A stretch of DNA of 18,244 nucleotides from an uncultured Verrucomicrobiota bacterium (GCA_946481225.1 CAMLNJ010000006.1:1-18244); one strand, 5' to 3'; counted from the stretch's first letter, positions 6,148-17,683 are shown. The notes: a model not told the origin generated them from the letters alone. A program made the numbers and translations.

Positions 6148-8880
6148 CTATCGCGAAACGACCAGGCGGAGGAAGCGGCGGGGGTGGGCGGAGAGCGGCG
6201 AGGAGTCGGAGACGGTGACGGGGCCGGCCACGTTGTCGGCGCCGGTGCTGGTGAAGACGATTTCGGAGCCTTCGCCGGCCCAAGGGCCGGCGGGATCGTC
6301 GGCGGCGTAGACGGAGTAGGTGAGCGCGGGATCTGCGACTCGGGGGAAGGTAAGAGTCATGCGGTCGGCGGCGGAGTCCGCGGCGACGGTGGCGGACGAG
6401 CCCGAGTCGCCGGCGAGGGGTTCGGTGCCGAGGGCGTATTCGAGGAGGTTGGGGCGGCCGTCGGCGTCGGGATCGGCGAGATCGTGTGCGTCGCCGAGAT
6501 TGGTGGCGGAGGAGAGTTTCGAGGCGCGCCAGTCGGAGAAAGGAGTAGAGGGCGCGACGTTGACCGTGAGAGCCGTGGGGCCGAGGTCGAAGTCGGCGGC
6601 TTGACCGGGAGCGAGACGGGTGGCGGTGAAATCGGCGAGGGTAAGATCGGTCGAGGCGTAGGTGACGAGCGTGTAGGTGCCGTTGCCCGGGGCGGAGTTG
6701 AGATCGAGGATACGACCGGAAGCGGAACCGGAGCCGCGAACGAGCGCGCCGCTCAGCGTGAGGCGGTCGGAGGTGGTGTCGGCACCCGAGAGGTCGAAGC
6801 CGAGGGTTCCGGCATCCCAGACGAGGGCGCCGGCGTTTGCGGTGAAGATGGTATTGCCGGTGCCGAGACTCAGTTCGCCGGCGGTGTGGTGGATGGTTCC
6901 GGCAAAGGCGCTGGTATCGCCGTCGAGGATGAGGGTGCCTTCACCGGCCTTGGTCAGGACGACGCTGGTGTCGGGTGCAATGAGGCGGACGCCACCGCCG
7001 AGCAGGACGTTGCAGGTGGCGTCGACGTCCAGGGTCTTGGCGCCGATTCCGCTTAGGGAAAGGTCGAGAGGCGCGAGCGGACTGCTGGTGCTCAAAAGGG
7101 CGGAGCGCCCGGGATAATTTCGGAGGGTGCCGCCGGTCCAGAGGATGCCGCGTTGAAGGGTGCCGATGTCGGTGCCGGAAGCGGTCACATCGCCCAAGGC
7201 GAGGCTGCCGCCGCCGAAACGGTAGACGTAGTTCGCCGTGCCGGTGATGTTGCCGGAGCCGAAGGCGAGGGAGGAGACGCGCGCGACGCCGCCGGTTTGC
7301 TGGATGGCGTAGTCGAGGTTGTCGGCCGCGCCGGATGAGGCGCTGCCGATGGTGAGATTTGTGACGTCGAAGGTGCCGGCGGAGAATTTTAGCGCGGCGG
7401 TCGCCGGGTAGGCGGGCACCCCGTTGCCGAGATAGAGATCGCCAATCTGCGCATCGAGGGTGCCGTCGGAGATGTCCATGATCGCCTCGCCGCGGGCGGC
7501 CACCGTGCTGGTGAAGTTTCCGATTTCGAGGGTGGAAATCCGGTTGAGGGCGGTGTTGCCGCGGAGCTTGAGCGTCGATCCGGGCGCCAAGGCGTCGAGT
7601 TTTCCCAAGCAACCGTTCACCCCCACGGAGAGTTGATTGATGTTGAAGGTGGCGTCGGCGCCGATGCGAAGACGGGCGCTGTTTTCGGTGGTCGTCGTGC
7701 CGGTGCCATAGTTTCCGATGTAGAGAGACATGGCGCCGGTGAACGTGCTCGAAGCGGGAAGGCGCATCTCGGTCTGCATGTTTGCGCCGCGGGCGGAGAT
7801 GTCCAAGGACGAGCTGCCGTTGCAGACGAGATCTCCGTTGGTGAAGTCGACGAGGAGGGAGCTGTTGCTGCTCGAGACCGGAAGGTTGAAGCCGTCGAGC
7901 GTGAGGGAACTGAAGGTCCGGGAGTAGCCGCCCAGGTCTATCGTCGAGGTGATCGAGCTATTGGTCACGGTGGCGGAGCCGACCTTCAGCGAGAGGCTTT
8001 TGCCGGCGGCGGGGAGCGCCGACGCGCCGGTGAAGCGCAGGGTGGCCGCGCGAGTCAGGCCGGAAACGGCGGTGCCGGGGAGAAGACGAAGGGAAAGGGT
8101 GCCGGTGCTGCTGTTGGCTCCGGAAAACTCGATCGTGCCGCGAGCGAGCAGGTCGAGGGACAGCAGTTCGGTGATGGGGCCGGCGATGTTCAGCCGGCCG
8201 ATGTCGGAGGCGTTCGCGAGGGAAAGGACCTTGGTCGAACTCCATGCGCCCAAACCTCGACCGGCGTTCAGATCCACGGGAACGGCGGGGTTCACGGGAT
8301 CGGCGAGCAGCGTCGAAGATTCGAAGAGGTGCAGGTCGTTGCTTGCGGCGCCGAGATCCTGATCCGACCCGATGGAGAGGGTTCCGCCGGCAAGCCCGAC
8401 GTAACCCGAGAATCCTTGGGCATGCGGGTTGTCGCGAAAGCTCAGGGTGCCGTTGCCTTCTTTGGTAAAGCCCGAGGTGCCTTCGAGCCGGGCGAGGATG
8501 CGGAGCGTGCCGGAGTTGACTCGGAGGCTCGGAGGGGCGCCGCCGCCAATCAGCGTGAGGACGTCGGTGTCCGTGGCGGCGTCGCCGAGGACGACGGAGT
8601 TGGCGGGATTGTTGTTGGAAACGTTGATCCTGGAGACGGTGAAGGGGCTTCCTTGCAGATTGACCGTGCGGTTGAGGCCGGGGGTCGCGGTGGTGTTGTT
8701 GATCGTGACGTTCGCCGAAGAGAAGTTCGGGACGACGCCGGTCGACCAATTGCCGGGGACGTTCCACTCGCCGGGGTTCTGGCCTTGCCAAGTTTGGGCC
8801 TCGCCGCGACAGGCGAAGGCCAAGGCCAACGCAACGAAGAGCGAACGCGAAAAAAGGGGGGCCAAGCGCATGCGGCCCAT
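6148..8880 (-). CDS. Secreted autotransporter-associated beta-strand repeat (PATR) protein
   Basis: A 910-residue exported protein rich in Gly, Ser, Thr and Asn with very few Cys or charged clusters. Residues 1-29 look like a signal peptide (MRLAPLFSRSLFVALALAFA, cleavage near EAQ-TW). The mature start WQGQNPGEWNVPGNWSTG is typical of PATR proteins, and at least two repeats are clear: FTKEGNGTLSF (138-148, followed by GGTLSIGS) and LTKAGEGTLIL (642-652, followed by AGELSLGT). The body should form a long right-handed beta-helix. Residues 802-822 (DPDADGRPNLLEYALGTEPL) form an Asp-rich, probably calcium-binding segment seen at the end of such proteins, followed by a beta-sandwich-like tail ending RFLRLVVSR. 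No outer-membrane barrel and no PEP-CTERM or LPXTG-like anchor is visible. A second ATG at codon 4 (position 8871) is an equally good start. Role unknown, plausibly cell-surface or matrix. Confidence 0.85.
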   Translation of the reverse strand: MGRMRLAPLFSRSLFVALALAFACRGEAQTWQGQNPGEWNVPGNWSTGVVPNFSSANVTINNTTATPGLNRTVNLQGSPFTVSRINVSNNNPANSVVLGDAATDTDVLTLIGGGAPPSLRVNSGTLRILARLEGTSGFTKEGNGTLSFRDNPHAQGFSGYVGLAGGTLSIGSDQDLGAASNDLHLFESSTLLADPVNPAVPVDLNAGRGLGAWSSTKVLSLANASDIGRLNIAGPITELLSLDLLARGTIEFSGANSSTGTLSLRLLPGTAVSGLTRAATLRFTGASALPAAGKSLSLKVGSATVTNSSITSTIDLGGYSRTFSSLTLDGFNLPVSSSNSSLLVDFTNGDLVCNGSSSLDISARGANMQTEMRLPASSTFTGAMSLYIGNYGTGTTTTENSARLRIGADATFNINQLSVGVNGCLGKLDALAPGSTLKLRGNTALNRISTLEIGNFTSTVAARGEAIMDISDGTLDAQIGDLYLGNGVPAYPATAALKFSAGTFDVTNLTIGSASSGAADNLDYAIQQTGGVARVSSLAFGSGNITGTANYVYRFGGGSLALGDVTASGTDIGTLQRGILWTGGTLRNYPGRSALLSTSSPLAPLDLSLSGIGAKTLDVDATCNVLLGGGVRLIAPDTSVVLTKAGEGTLILDGDTSAFAGTIHHTAGELSLGTGNTIFTANAGALVWDAGTLGFDLSGADTTSDRLTLSGALVRGSGSASGRILDLNSAPGNGTYTLVTYASTDLTLADFTATRLAPGQAADFDLGPTALTVNVAPSTPFSDWRASKLSSATNLGDAHDLADPDADGRPNLLEYALGTEPLAGDSGSSATVAADSAADRMTLTFPRVADPALTYSVYAADDPAGPWAGEGSEIVFTSTGADNVAGPVTVSDSSPLSAHPRRFLRLVVSR

Positions 8881-8942
8881 GCGTGGGGTAAATCACCTAT
8901 TCGTCAAGCTGGCCCTTGGCTGACCGCGGCTTACGGCTGCTT

Positions 8943-10118
8943 TTACGAAGCTTTTCGACGCCAGGAGGCGAGGAACATGCCGTTGGCGTCGAGTTCGTGG
9001 GGCCAGAGGAAGGTGCCGGTCGGCAGGCCGGCGTTGTTGGGGAGGCCGGGGAGCGGGACGGGCTCGAGTTCGGGGTGTGCGGCACTGAAGGCCTTCACGA
9101 TGTCGGTCGTCTCGGCTCGCGTGATCGTGCAGACGGCGAAGACGAGGCGGCCGCCGGGCTTGAGGGCCTTGTGCGTGTTTTCGAGCAACTGGAGCTGGAT
9201 CTCGGCGAGCTCCTTCACGTCCTGCTCCGTGAGGGTCCAGCGCGCGTGGGGGTTGCGCTGCCAGGTGCCGACTCCGGAGCAGGGGGCGTCGACGAGGATG
9301 CCGTCGAACTTGGTTTTCGTGGGCAGGAAGGGGCCGCCGTTCCAGGTGACTTGGCGGAAGTTGAAGGCTTGGGCGCGGGCGGCGCGTTTGCGCATGTTGG
9401 CGAGGCGGCCGGTGTGGCGGTCGGAGGCCCAGATGACGCCCTTGTTGTTCATCAGGTCCGAGAGGTGGAGGGTCTTGCCGCCTTCGCCGCAGCAGGCGTC
9501 CCACCAGGTCTCAGTCGGGAGCGGCGCGCAGGCGTGGCCGACGAGTTGCGAGGAGAGGTCCTGGATCTCGAAGAGGCCTTTTTTGAACTCCTCGCTTTTG
9601 AAGAGGTCGCTCGGGCCGGTGTAGCGCGCGGCGGTGACGGGAAGGGCGGCGGGCGGGAAGGTGAAGTCGGCGGGCAAGGTGGCCGGCGTGGCGTGGCGGA
9701 GGGCGCGGACGACGGAGGCGGCGAACTCGCGTTGCGGGCGGATCCAGAGCGTGGGCGGACGCTGAAGTTGGCGGAGGCAGGCGAGGCGGGCTTCGGGAGA
9801 GGGGAAATCGATGGCGGCGAGAGCCCAGTCGGGTATGACGCGGGCGGAGAGGGTCTCGGGTTTGATCGCGGCGGGATCGGCGTCAAAGCGGCGCTGGAGA
9901 TCGAGGGCGGCGAGGACGCGCCGGGGCAGCGCGCTGGAGTCGTCGAGCCAGCGCAGCCAGCGGTAATAGGCGAAGACGGCGCCGGTGAGCGCGCGCTTCT
10001 CGTGCGACTCGAGCTCGCGATTGGAGCCGACCTCGCGGCGCAGGACGGCGTCGGCCGGTTCTTCGGGCGAGACTTGGGAAACGAGGTGGGCGGCGCGCTG
10101 GGCGAGGGCGGTGGACAT
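8943..10118 (-). CDS. RsmB/NSUN-family RNA (cytosine-5) methyltransferase
   Basis: A 391-residue protein of the RsmB/Nop2/NSUN family, which methylates C5 of cytosine in rRNA or tRNA using AdoMet. Motif I is DACCGEGGKTLHL (207-219), motif IV is VDAPCSGVGTWQRNP (277-291) with Cys280, and motif VI is FAVCTITRAETTD (327-339) with Cys330 in the nucleophile position. The C-terminus LWPHELDANGMFLASW matches the family. The first roughly 120 residues are helical and may correspond to a short RNA-binding region as in RsmB; the RNA target is not readable. Motif VI reads VCTITRAE in place of the more usual TCS-x-x-x-EE. I chose the ATG ending at 10118 and not the open frame's end at 10217, because the upstream 33 codons only translate the heptamer repeat. 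The PATR gene follows 62 bp downstream on the same strand. Confidence 0.9.
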   Translation of the reverse strand: MSTALAQRAAHLVSQVSPEEPADAVLRREVGSNRELESHEKRALTGAVFAYYRWLRWLDDSSALPRRVLAALDLQRRFDADPAAIKPETLSARVIPDWALAAIDFPSPEARLACLRQLQRPPTLWIRPQREFAASVVRALRHATPATLPADFTFPPAALPVTAARYTGPSDLFKSEEFKKGLFEIQDLSSQLVGHACAPLPTETWWDACCGEGGKTLHLSDLMNNKGVIWASDRHTGRLANMRKRAARAQAFNFRQVTWNGGPFLPTKTKFDGILVDAPCSGVGTWQRNPHARWTLTEQDVKELAEIQLQLLENTHKALKPGGRLVFAVCTITRAETTDIVKAFSAAHPELEPVPLPGLPNNAGLPTGTFLWPHELDANGMFLASWRRKAS

Positions 10119-10126
10119 GGGACGGA

Positions 10127-10174
10127 AGCGGGGAGCAGGGAGCGGGGAGCGAGGAGCCGCAAGCCGGGAGCGCG
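10127..10174. repeat. Heptamer repeat array in the leader of the RsmB-like gene
   Basis: Six or seven imperfect 7-bp units (CGGGGAG, CAGGGAG, CGGGGAG, CGAGGAG, CCGCAAG, CCGGGAG) lie immediately upstream of the start codon at 10118. They share the string AGCGGGGAGCGAGGAGC with the palindrome at 5411-5455. Only one arm is visible here. It occupies the place where a ribosome binding site would be expected; the reverse complement is pyrimidine-rich and has no Shine-Dalgarno sequence. Confidence 0.7.
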
Positions 10175-10217
10175 GCGCCGCGGCGGCCGGCGGGGCGGAA
10201 GGGCCGGCGCACGACAT

Positions 10218-10236
10218 CCGGAGCCGGACGCTCCGG
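10218..10236 (-). terminator. Hairpin after the sugar transferase gene, possible terminator
   Basis: A 7-bp stem, CCGGAGC/GCTCCGG, with a 5-nt loop lies about 25 nt after the sugar transferase stop on the minus strand. No U-run follows, so Rho-independent termination is uncertain. Confidence 0.3.
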
Positions 10237-10260
10237 CCACTGGTTTCGGCCGCGCGGGGT

Positions 10261-11613
10261 TCAGCGACCCTTGCCGAAGAGCATGACGTGGACGGTCTTC
10301 ATGACGATGGCGGCGTCGAGGTGGAAGCTGTAGTGACGGATGTAATACAGATCGTATTCGAGCTTGCGCAGGGTGTCGTCGAGGTTCGCGCCGTAGGGGT
10401 AGTTGACCTGGGCCCAGCCGGTGATGCCGGGGCGGACAAGGTGGCGAAAGTGGTAGCAGGGGATCTGTTTTTCGTAATCCGAGACGAGGAGGTCCCATTC
10501 GGCCCGGGGGCCGATCATGCTCATGTCGCCCTTGAGGACGTTCCAGAGCTGCGGGAGCTCGTCGAGGCGGGAGACGCGGAGAAAATGGCCGACGCGGGTG
10601 ATGCGTTTGTCGCCCTTGGCGGTGTAGCGGGCGCCTTCCTGCGCGACGCGCATGGTGCGGAGCTTGTAGAGCGTGAACGGCTGGCGATGGCGGCCGACGC
10701 GGGTCTGGCGGAAGAAGACCGGTCCGCCGTCGTCGACGAGGACCGCGATGGCGGCGAGCGCGAGGAAGGGGGCGGAAAGGAAGAGGACGACGAGGGCGAG
10801 GGAGACGTCGGAGACGCGTTTGACGCGTTCGAAAAAGGGTTCGCGGGCGAGGGAGAAGCCTTCCTGGAAGAGCCAGGTCTGGTTGATCCGATAGAGGGGG
10901 ATCTTGCGCCAGTTCACCTCGTGGAAAAGCTCGAGCGTGTAGGTGGGGACGCCGGCGAAGTGGAGCCGGACGAGGCGCTGAGGGAGACCGGGAGGGAGTT
11001 CGCGCGAGGATTCGCGGAGGATGATCGCCTCGGCGCGGAGTTGGCCGGATTCGATCTGGTCGAGCACTTCGGCGAGGGCGGGGTGGCCGGGCGCGGCGTC
11101 CGCAGGGGTGGCCGCGGCGGCATGCACGGGGCGGTTGAAGCCGACGCGGGCGCATTCGGCGCCGAAGGCCGCGGAGCTGTCGGGATCGCCCACGAAGACG
11201 ACGGCATGGTGCCGCATGACGGCTGCGCGACGGAGGGCGAGCACGCGGCGCATTCCGAGGCCCAGCGGGGCGACCAGGAGAAAAGAGAACGCGCTGACGA
11301 TACGGCTTTGTTGGAGCGAGAAGCCGCCGGTGAGGAGCACGTAGGTCACCAGGACCGTGCCGAGGGCGGCGGCAAGGATCGCGAGCAGATGCTGGCTGGC
11401 GTAGTCGAGGGAGAGGAAGTCGGTGCGGGGGGAATAGCCGTCGATCAACGCGAGGCCGACGAGCACGAAGGCGGCGGGAACCAGCAGGGGCCAGAGGAGC
11501 GGCGAGGAGAAGTCCGCGATGCCGCGCAGGATCGCGACGGTGTTGAAGGCCGCAAACACGCTCGCGACATCTCCGAAAAGGAGGGCGGTGGAAAAGCGGC
11601 GGCTGGGTTTCAT
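10261..11613 (-). CDS. Polyprenyl-phosphate sugar-1-phosphate transferase (WcaJ/WbaP type)
   Basis: A 450-residue inner-membrane enzyme that starts exopolysaccharide or O-antigen repeat synthesis by moving a sugar-1-phosphate from a nucleotide sugar to undecaprenyl phosphate. Four N-terminal membrane segments (about 10-29, 39-57, 76-94, 104-120) are followed by a nucleotide-binding-like region ([16 protein letters not shown], 135-150). A further hydrophobic segment (270-293) leads into the catalytic domain. Catalytic motifs are FFRQTRVGR (300-308), YKLRTM (316-321), [23 protein letters not shown] (348-370) with the Asp351-Glu352 dyad, and [12 protein letters not shown] (394-405). GPRAE replaces the more common GPRPE. 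Start: the frame is open to 11724, but the 37 extra residues look unlike a membrane-protein start, so the ATG ending at 11613 ([12 protein letters not shown]) is preferred. No other glycan genes are in the window. The sugar is not readable, possibly glucose or galactose. Confidence 0.92.
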   Translation of the reverse strand: MKPSRRFSTALLFGDVASVFAAFNTVAILRGIADFSSPLLWPLLVPAAFVLVGLALIDGYSPRTDFLSLDYASQHLLAILAAALGTVLVTYVLLTGGFSLQQSRIVSAFSFLLVAPLGLGMRRVLALRRAAVMRHHAVVFVGDPDSSAAFGAECARVGFNRPVHAAAATPADAAPGHPALAEVLDQIESGQLRAEAIILRESSRELPPGLPQRLVRLHFAGVPTYTLELFHEVNWRKIPLYRINQTWLFQEGFSLAREPFFERVKRVSDVSLALVVLFLSAPFLALAAIAVLVDDGGPVFFRQTRVGRHRQPFTLYKLRTMRVAQEGARYTAKGDKRITRVGHFLRVSRLDELPQLWNVLKGDMSMIGPRAEWDLLVSDYEKQIPCYHFRHLVRPGITGWAQVNYPYGANLDDTLRKLEYDLYYIRHYSFHLDAAIVMKTVHVMLFGKGR

Positions 11614-11822
11614 CGGACGTGAGTCTTGTCTTTCGGATGTGTAATAAAAGGGTAAACCAAGGTGAATGATGGATTCAACGGGGGCGCCGGCAAGTCCGGG
11701 CTGGGCGGGAACCCTTTTTGACACGCCTACGCCTCTGGAGTGATCGCCGCTCCGGTATTATGAATTTCAACCTGGGCGCCTGGAAAAGGGAGCCGGGTCT
11801 GCTTAGGATGATCGTTATCCCC
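11614..11822. promoter_or_regulatory. Divergent promoter region between sugar transferase and response regulator
   Basis: A 209-bp gap between divergently transcribed genes. The stretch 11625-11670 is unusually AT-rich for this window (TGTGTAATAAAAGGGTAAACC) and is the likeliest core-promoter zone for the sugar transferase. I cannot place a convincing -35/-10 pair on either strand. The function is inferred mainly from gene orientation. Confidence 0.35.
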
Positions 11823-12275
11823 ATGACATCGACCTCCTCCTCCCGTCGCCCGGTGGTGCTCTATGCGGAGAATGATGAAAACGACGCTTTGCTGATGCAC
11901 ACCTGCTGGAGGCGCGCGGGACTGGAACCGGCCCTGCAAGTGGTGGCGGATGGATACGAGGCGCAGGAGTATCTCGCCGGGGCCGGGCGTTATGCGGATC
12001 GCGAGGCGTATCCGTTTCCAACGCTCGTGTTGCTCGACCTGTTGATGCCTGGCCGCTCCGGGCTCGAGGTCCTGGCCTGGGTGCGCGAGCGGCCGCGTTT
12101 CGACGCATTGCCGGTGTTGATCCTCAGCCTTTCGTATCAGGAGCGGGACCGAGCGGAGGCGCTGCGGCTCGGCGCCAACGATTATGTGGTGAAGCCCACG
12201 GGGTTGGCGGGCTTCGTGGACACGCTGCGGGGCTGGCGGGAGCGCTGGTTTTCGAGTTTGGAGGGCCGCGTTTGA
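11823..12275 (+). CDS. Single-domain response regulator, Rcp1-like
   Basis: A 150-residue stand-alone CheY-fold receiver domain with no output domain, expected to be phosphorylated by a histidine kinase and to act by protein contact. The N-terminal acidic pocket is AENDENDALL (residues 15-24), like the E-D-x-x-D start of Rcp1-type receivers. The phosphoacceptor is Asp72 in VLLDLLMPGRSG. Ser102 in LILSLS and Lys124 in YVVKP fall exactly 30 and 52 residues after Asp72, the same spacing as in CheY. Start: ATG at 11823 puts the receiver fold just after a short Ser-rich tail; ATG at 11808 (MIVIP) or 11760 are alternatives, and none has a clear ribosome binding site. It is divergent from the sugar transferase and converges on the hybrid histidine kinase, a plausible but unproven partner. 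Confidence 0.9.
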   Translation: MTSTSSSRRPVVLYAENDENDALLMHTCWRRAGLEPALQVVADGYEAQEYLAGAGRYADREAYPFPTLVLLDLLMPGRSGLEVLAWVRERPRFDALPVLILSLSYQERDRAEALRLGANDYVVKPTGLAGFVDTLRGWRERWFSSLEGRV

Positions 12276-12367
12276 ATACGGCGCCGATTCGAGGGCGTAT
12301 CCAGTGACGGCGGCCGGATAGCGAAGTCTCTCGCAGGTGATTGCGCGGCTCGGCGGTCTTGTCGCGT

Positions 12368-15895
<3,528 letters not shown>

Positions 15896-16022
15896 AGAGC
15901 GGGGTAAGCACCCTAGGACCGCCCGTTCCGGCCGGGCGAGGGGAATTTCCGGCTGCGTGAGACTACGGCGGCCCCCTTCGTTCGCCGCGGCGGGCGCGGG
16001 GAGGGCGGCGCCGCGCCGCGGC
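15896..16022. other. GC-rich intergenic stretch without recognised genes
   Basis: This is the first part of the 391-bp gap between the divergent histidine kinase and hisB genes. It must hold the kinase promoter, but I see no clear -35/-10 pair. The stretch 15987-16022 is a run of GC-only partial palindromes (CCGCGGCGGG against GCGCCGCGGC). No credible open frame, RNA gene or operator was found. The rest of the gap is the palindromic element and the short hisB leader. Confidence 0.4.
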
Positions 16023-16204
16023 TAGGGCGTGTCTGGGAAAGAAAGCCGGGCCATCGCTGACGCTCTACGAGTGAAGCGAGAAAGCGAGTTGGGCCGGCGT
16101 TGCCCTCGGCGGCACGGGCCGCTGGCCCGCCTCCGCCTCCGTCGCCTTGGCCGAACTCGCTTTCTCGCTCACGCTGGCCCGACTTCTTTCCCAGACACGC
16201 CCTA
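16023..16204. mobile_element. TA-ended palindromic MITE-like element
   Basis: The 182-bp element begins TAGGGCGTGTCTGGG and ends with its exact complement CCCAGACACGCCCTA. The outer 21 bp of each end are a perfect inverted repeat (16023-16043 with 16184-16204), extended to about 30 bp with a 1-nt indel. A second nested inverted repeat carries AGCGAGAAAGCGAGTT on the left (16075-16090) and its complement on the right. No transposase frame fits inside. TA at both termini would fit insertion with TA duplication, as in IS630/Tc1-type and some IS5-group elements; that link is inference. It ends 82 bp before the hisB start and may influence that promoter. A purely structural hairpin is the alternative. 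Confidence 0.65.
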
Positions 16205-16286
16205 AGGCCGGCGGAATGGAACAAGGGGAGATGCCGGGGCTTGTGTTTATCCGCGCCGGCCGTGAGATGCGGTTTCCTTTTTCGAC

Positions 16287-16883
16287 ATGCCCGCCGCCCG
16301 CATCGCTTCCATCGCTCGCAAAACCGCCGAGACCGACATCAAGCTCCGCTTGGGCGTCGACGGCGCCGGCCGTTCCAACATCGCGACCGGAGTGCCGTTT
16401 TTCGACCACATGCTGACGCTTTTCGCGAAGCACGGGCACTTTGATCTCGATGTCACCTGCGTGGGCGACGTGGCGGTGGATTACCACCACACGGTCGAGG
16501 ACGTGGGCATCGTGCTGGGCGAGGCGTTCAAGCAGGCGCTCGGGGACAAGCGCGGCATCGTCCGATACGGCTTTTTCTACGTGCCGATGGACGAGTCGCT
16601 GGCGCGCGTCGTCGTCGATCTCTCCGGGCGCGCGGCGCTGGTCTACGACGTGGTCGCGCCGACGATGTATGTGCGCGACTTCAATCTCATCCTCGTGAAG
16701 GAGTTTTGCCGCGCTTTCAGCAACGCCCTCGCGTGCAATTTGCATGTGAAACTCGATTACGGCGAGGAGCCGCACCACGTCGCCGAGGCCATTTTCAAGG
16801 CCCTCGCCCGCGCGCTCGACGCGGCGGTGAAGATCGACCCGCGCTCGGCGGACCAGGTGCCGAGCACGAAGGGGTTGATCTGA
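16287..16883 (+). CDS. hisB: Imidazoleglycerol-phosphate dehydratase
   Basis: A 198-residue monofunctional cytosolic dehydratase of histidine biosynthesis, converting imidazole glycerol phosphate to imidazole acetol phosphate with bound manganese. All the signature segments are present: [16 protein letters not shown] near the N-terminus, [13 protein letters not shown] (38-50), [16 protein letters not shown] (65-80), the second metal-binding repeat [16 protein letters not shown] (158-172) and the C-terminal PSTKGLI. Length matches single-domain HisB proteins with no fused histidinol phosphatase. Start ATG at 16287 gives the family's usual N-terminus; the leader shows no clear Shine-Dalgarno sequence. 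hisH follows 52 bp later on the same strand, so the two are probably cotranscribed. The palindromic element lies directly upstream. Confidence 0.97.
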   Translation: MPAARIASIARKTAETDIKLRLGVDGAGRSNIATGVPFFDHMLTLFAKHGHFDLDVTCVGDVAVDYHHTVEDVGIVLGEAFKQALGDKRGIVRYGFFYVPMDESLARVVVDLSGRAALVYDVVAPTMYVRDFNLILVKEFCRAFSNALACNLHVKLDYGEEPHHVAEAIFKALARALDAAVKIDPRSADQVPSTKGLI

Positions 16884-16935
16884 CGCGCGTTTCCGGCTCC
16901 TTGCTTCAGCTTCTCCGCTCCCCGCCTCCGCCCAA

Positions 16936-17583
16936 ATGATCGCCGTCATCGACAACGGAATCTGCAATCTGCGCTCCGTGACCAAGGCCCTCGAGGCCGT
17001 GGGCGCGGAGGTGCGCGTCGTGCGCACGCCGATGGAGGTCGAGGCGGCGGACGCCGACGGCCTCGTGTTGCCGGGCGTGGGCGCCTTGCGCGATTGCGTC
17101 GCCTCGCTGCGCTCCACGGGGCTTGATCGCACGGTGCGCGAGTGGATCGCCGCCGACCAGCCCTTCCTTGGCGTATGCCTCGGAATGCAGGCGCTTTTCG
17201 AGCACTCGGAAGAGGGCGGCGGTGCCGGAACCGAAGGCCTCGGCATCTTCCCCGGCCGCGTGATCCGGTTCGTGCGTCCGCCGGAGTTCAAGATCCCGCA
17301 CATGGGGTGGAACGAGGTGCGTTTCACGCAGGTCGACTCGCCGCTGCGCGCGGAACTCCGCGTCGAGGGCGAGGCCTTTTATTTCGTGCACAGCTTCCAT
17401 TGCGTGCCCGCCGACGCCGCGTTGGTGCTCGCGGAGTGCGACTACGGCGGCGTGTTCACCGCGGCGATCGGTCGCGGACGCGTGTTCGCCACGCAGTTTC
17501 ACCCGGAAAAAAGCCAGGCCAAGGGCCTGCAGATCTACCGCAATTTCGCCTCGGTGGCGGCCAGGGCGGCGACGGGCGGTTGA
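16936..17583 (+). CDS. hisH: Imidazole glycerol phosphate synthase, glutaminase subunit
   Basis: A 215-residue class I glutamine amidotransferase. It frees ammonia from glutamine and passes it to HisF, which makes imidazole glycerol phosphate and AICAR. The catalytic triad is visible: nucleophile Cys81 in FLGVCLGMQALFEHSEE, and His189 and Glu191 in ATQFHPEKSQ. KIPHMGWNEV (119-128) and YFVHSFHC (149-156) are also typical. The first strand reads IAVIDNGICNLRSVTKAL where most family members have DYGMGNL, so Tyr is replaced by Asn and Gly by Cys. Its product with HisF is the substrate of the adjacent hisB. hisF is not in the window; the next gene is a TerC-family protein, so the his genes are split here. 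Confidence 0.96.
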   Translation: MIAVIDNGICNLRSVTKALEAVGAEVRVVRTPMEVEAADADGLVLPGVGALRDCVASLRSTGLDRTVREWIAADQPFLGVCLGMQALFEHSEEGGGAGTEGLGIFPGRVIRFVRPPEFKIPHMGWNEVRFTQVDSPLRAELRVEGEAFYFVHSFHCVPADAALVLAECDYGGVFTAAIGRGRVFATQFHPEKSQAKGLQIYRNFASVAARAATGG

Positions 17584-17589
17584 GGGGGA

Positions 17590-17610
17590 GCGGCTTGGTG
17601 GAAAAGCCGC
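17590..17610 (+). terminator. Hairpin after hisH, possible terminator or leader structure
   Basis: A perfect 7-bp stem, GCGGCTT/AAGCCGC, with a 7-nt loop starts 7 bp after the hisH stop. CATCCCTTTCC follows, so there is no proper U-run. It could be a weak terminator for hisH or part of the leader of the downstream TerC-family gene. Confidence 0.35.
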
Positions 17611-17683
17611 CATCCCTTTCCAAGGGCGCCGGTCGCCATTGACGAGGACGGCGGGCGTGCCCCTTTTTCGCGCTTCTTCAACT

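Noticed and set aside
7633..9624. A 663-codon + strand open frame
   Set aside because: Antisense to the PATR and RsmB-like genes, both of which have clear family motifs; no recognisable domain in this frame.
10119..10217. A 33-codon N-terminal extension of the RsmB-like protein
   Set aside because: It translates only the heptamer repeat (APRSRLAAPRSPL type) and has no counterpart in the family; the ATG at 10118 gives a sensible start.
11614..11724. A 37-codon N-terminal extension of the sugar transferase
   Set aside because: The added residues lack membrane or domain character and would fill half of the divergent promoter region.
11718..11761. TTGACA (11718-11723) and TATTAT (11756-11761) as a sigma-70 promoter for the response regulator
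   Set aside because: The spacer is 32 bp, far from the usual 16-18 bp.
16100..16444. Short + strand open frames across the palindromic element
   Set aside because: They read through the inverted repeats and into hisB in the wrong frame; no start signal or motif.
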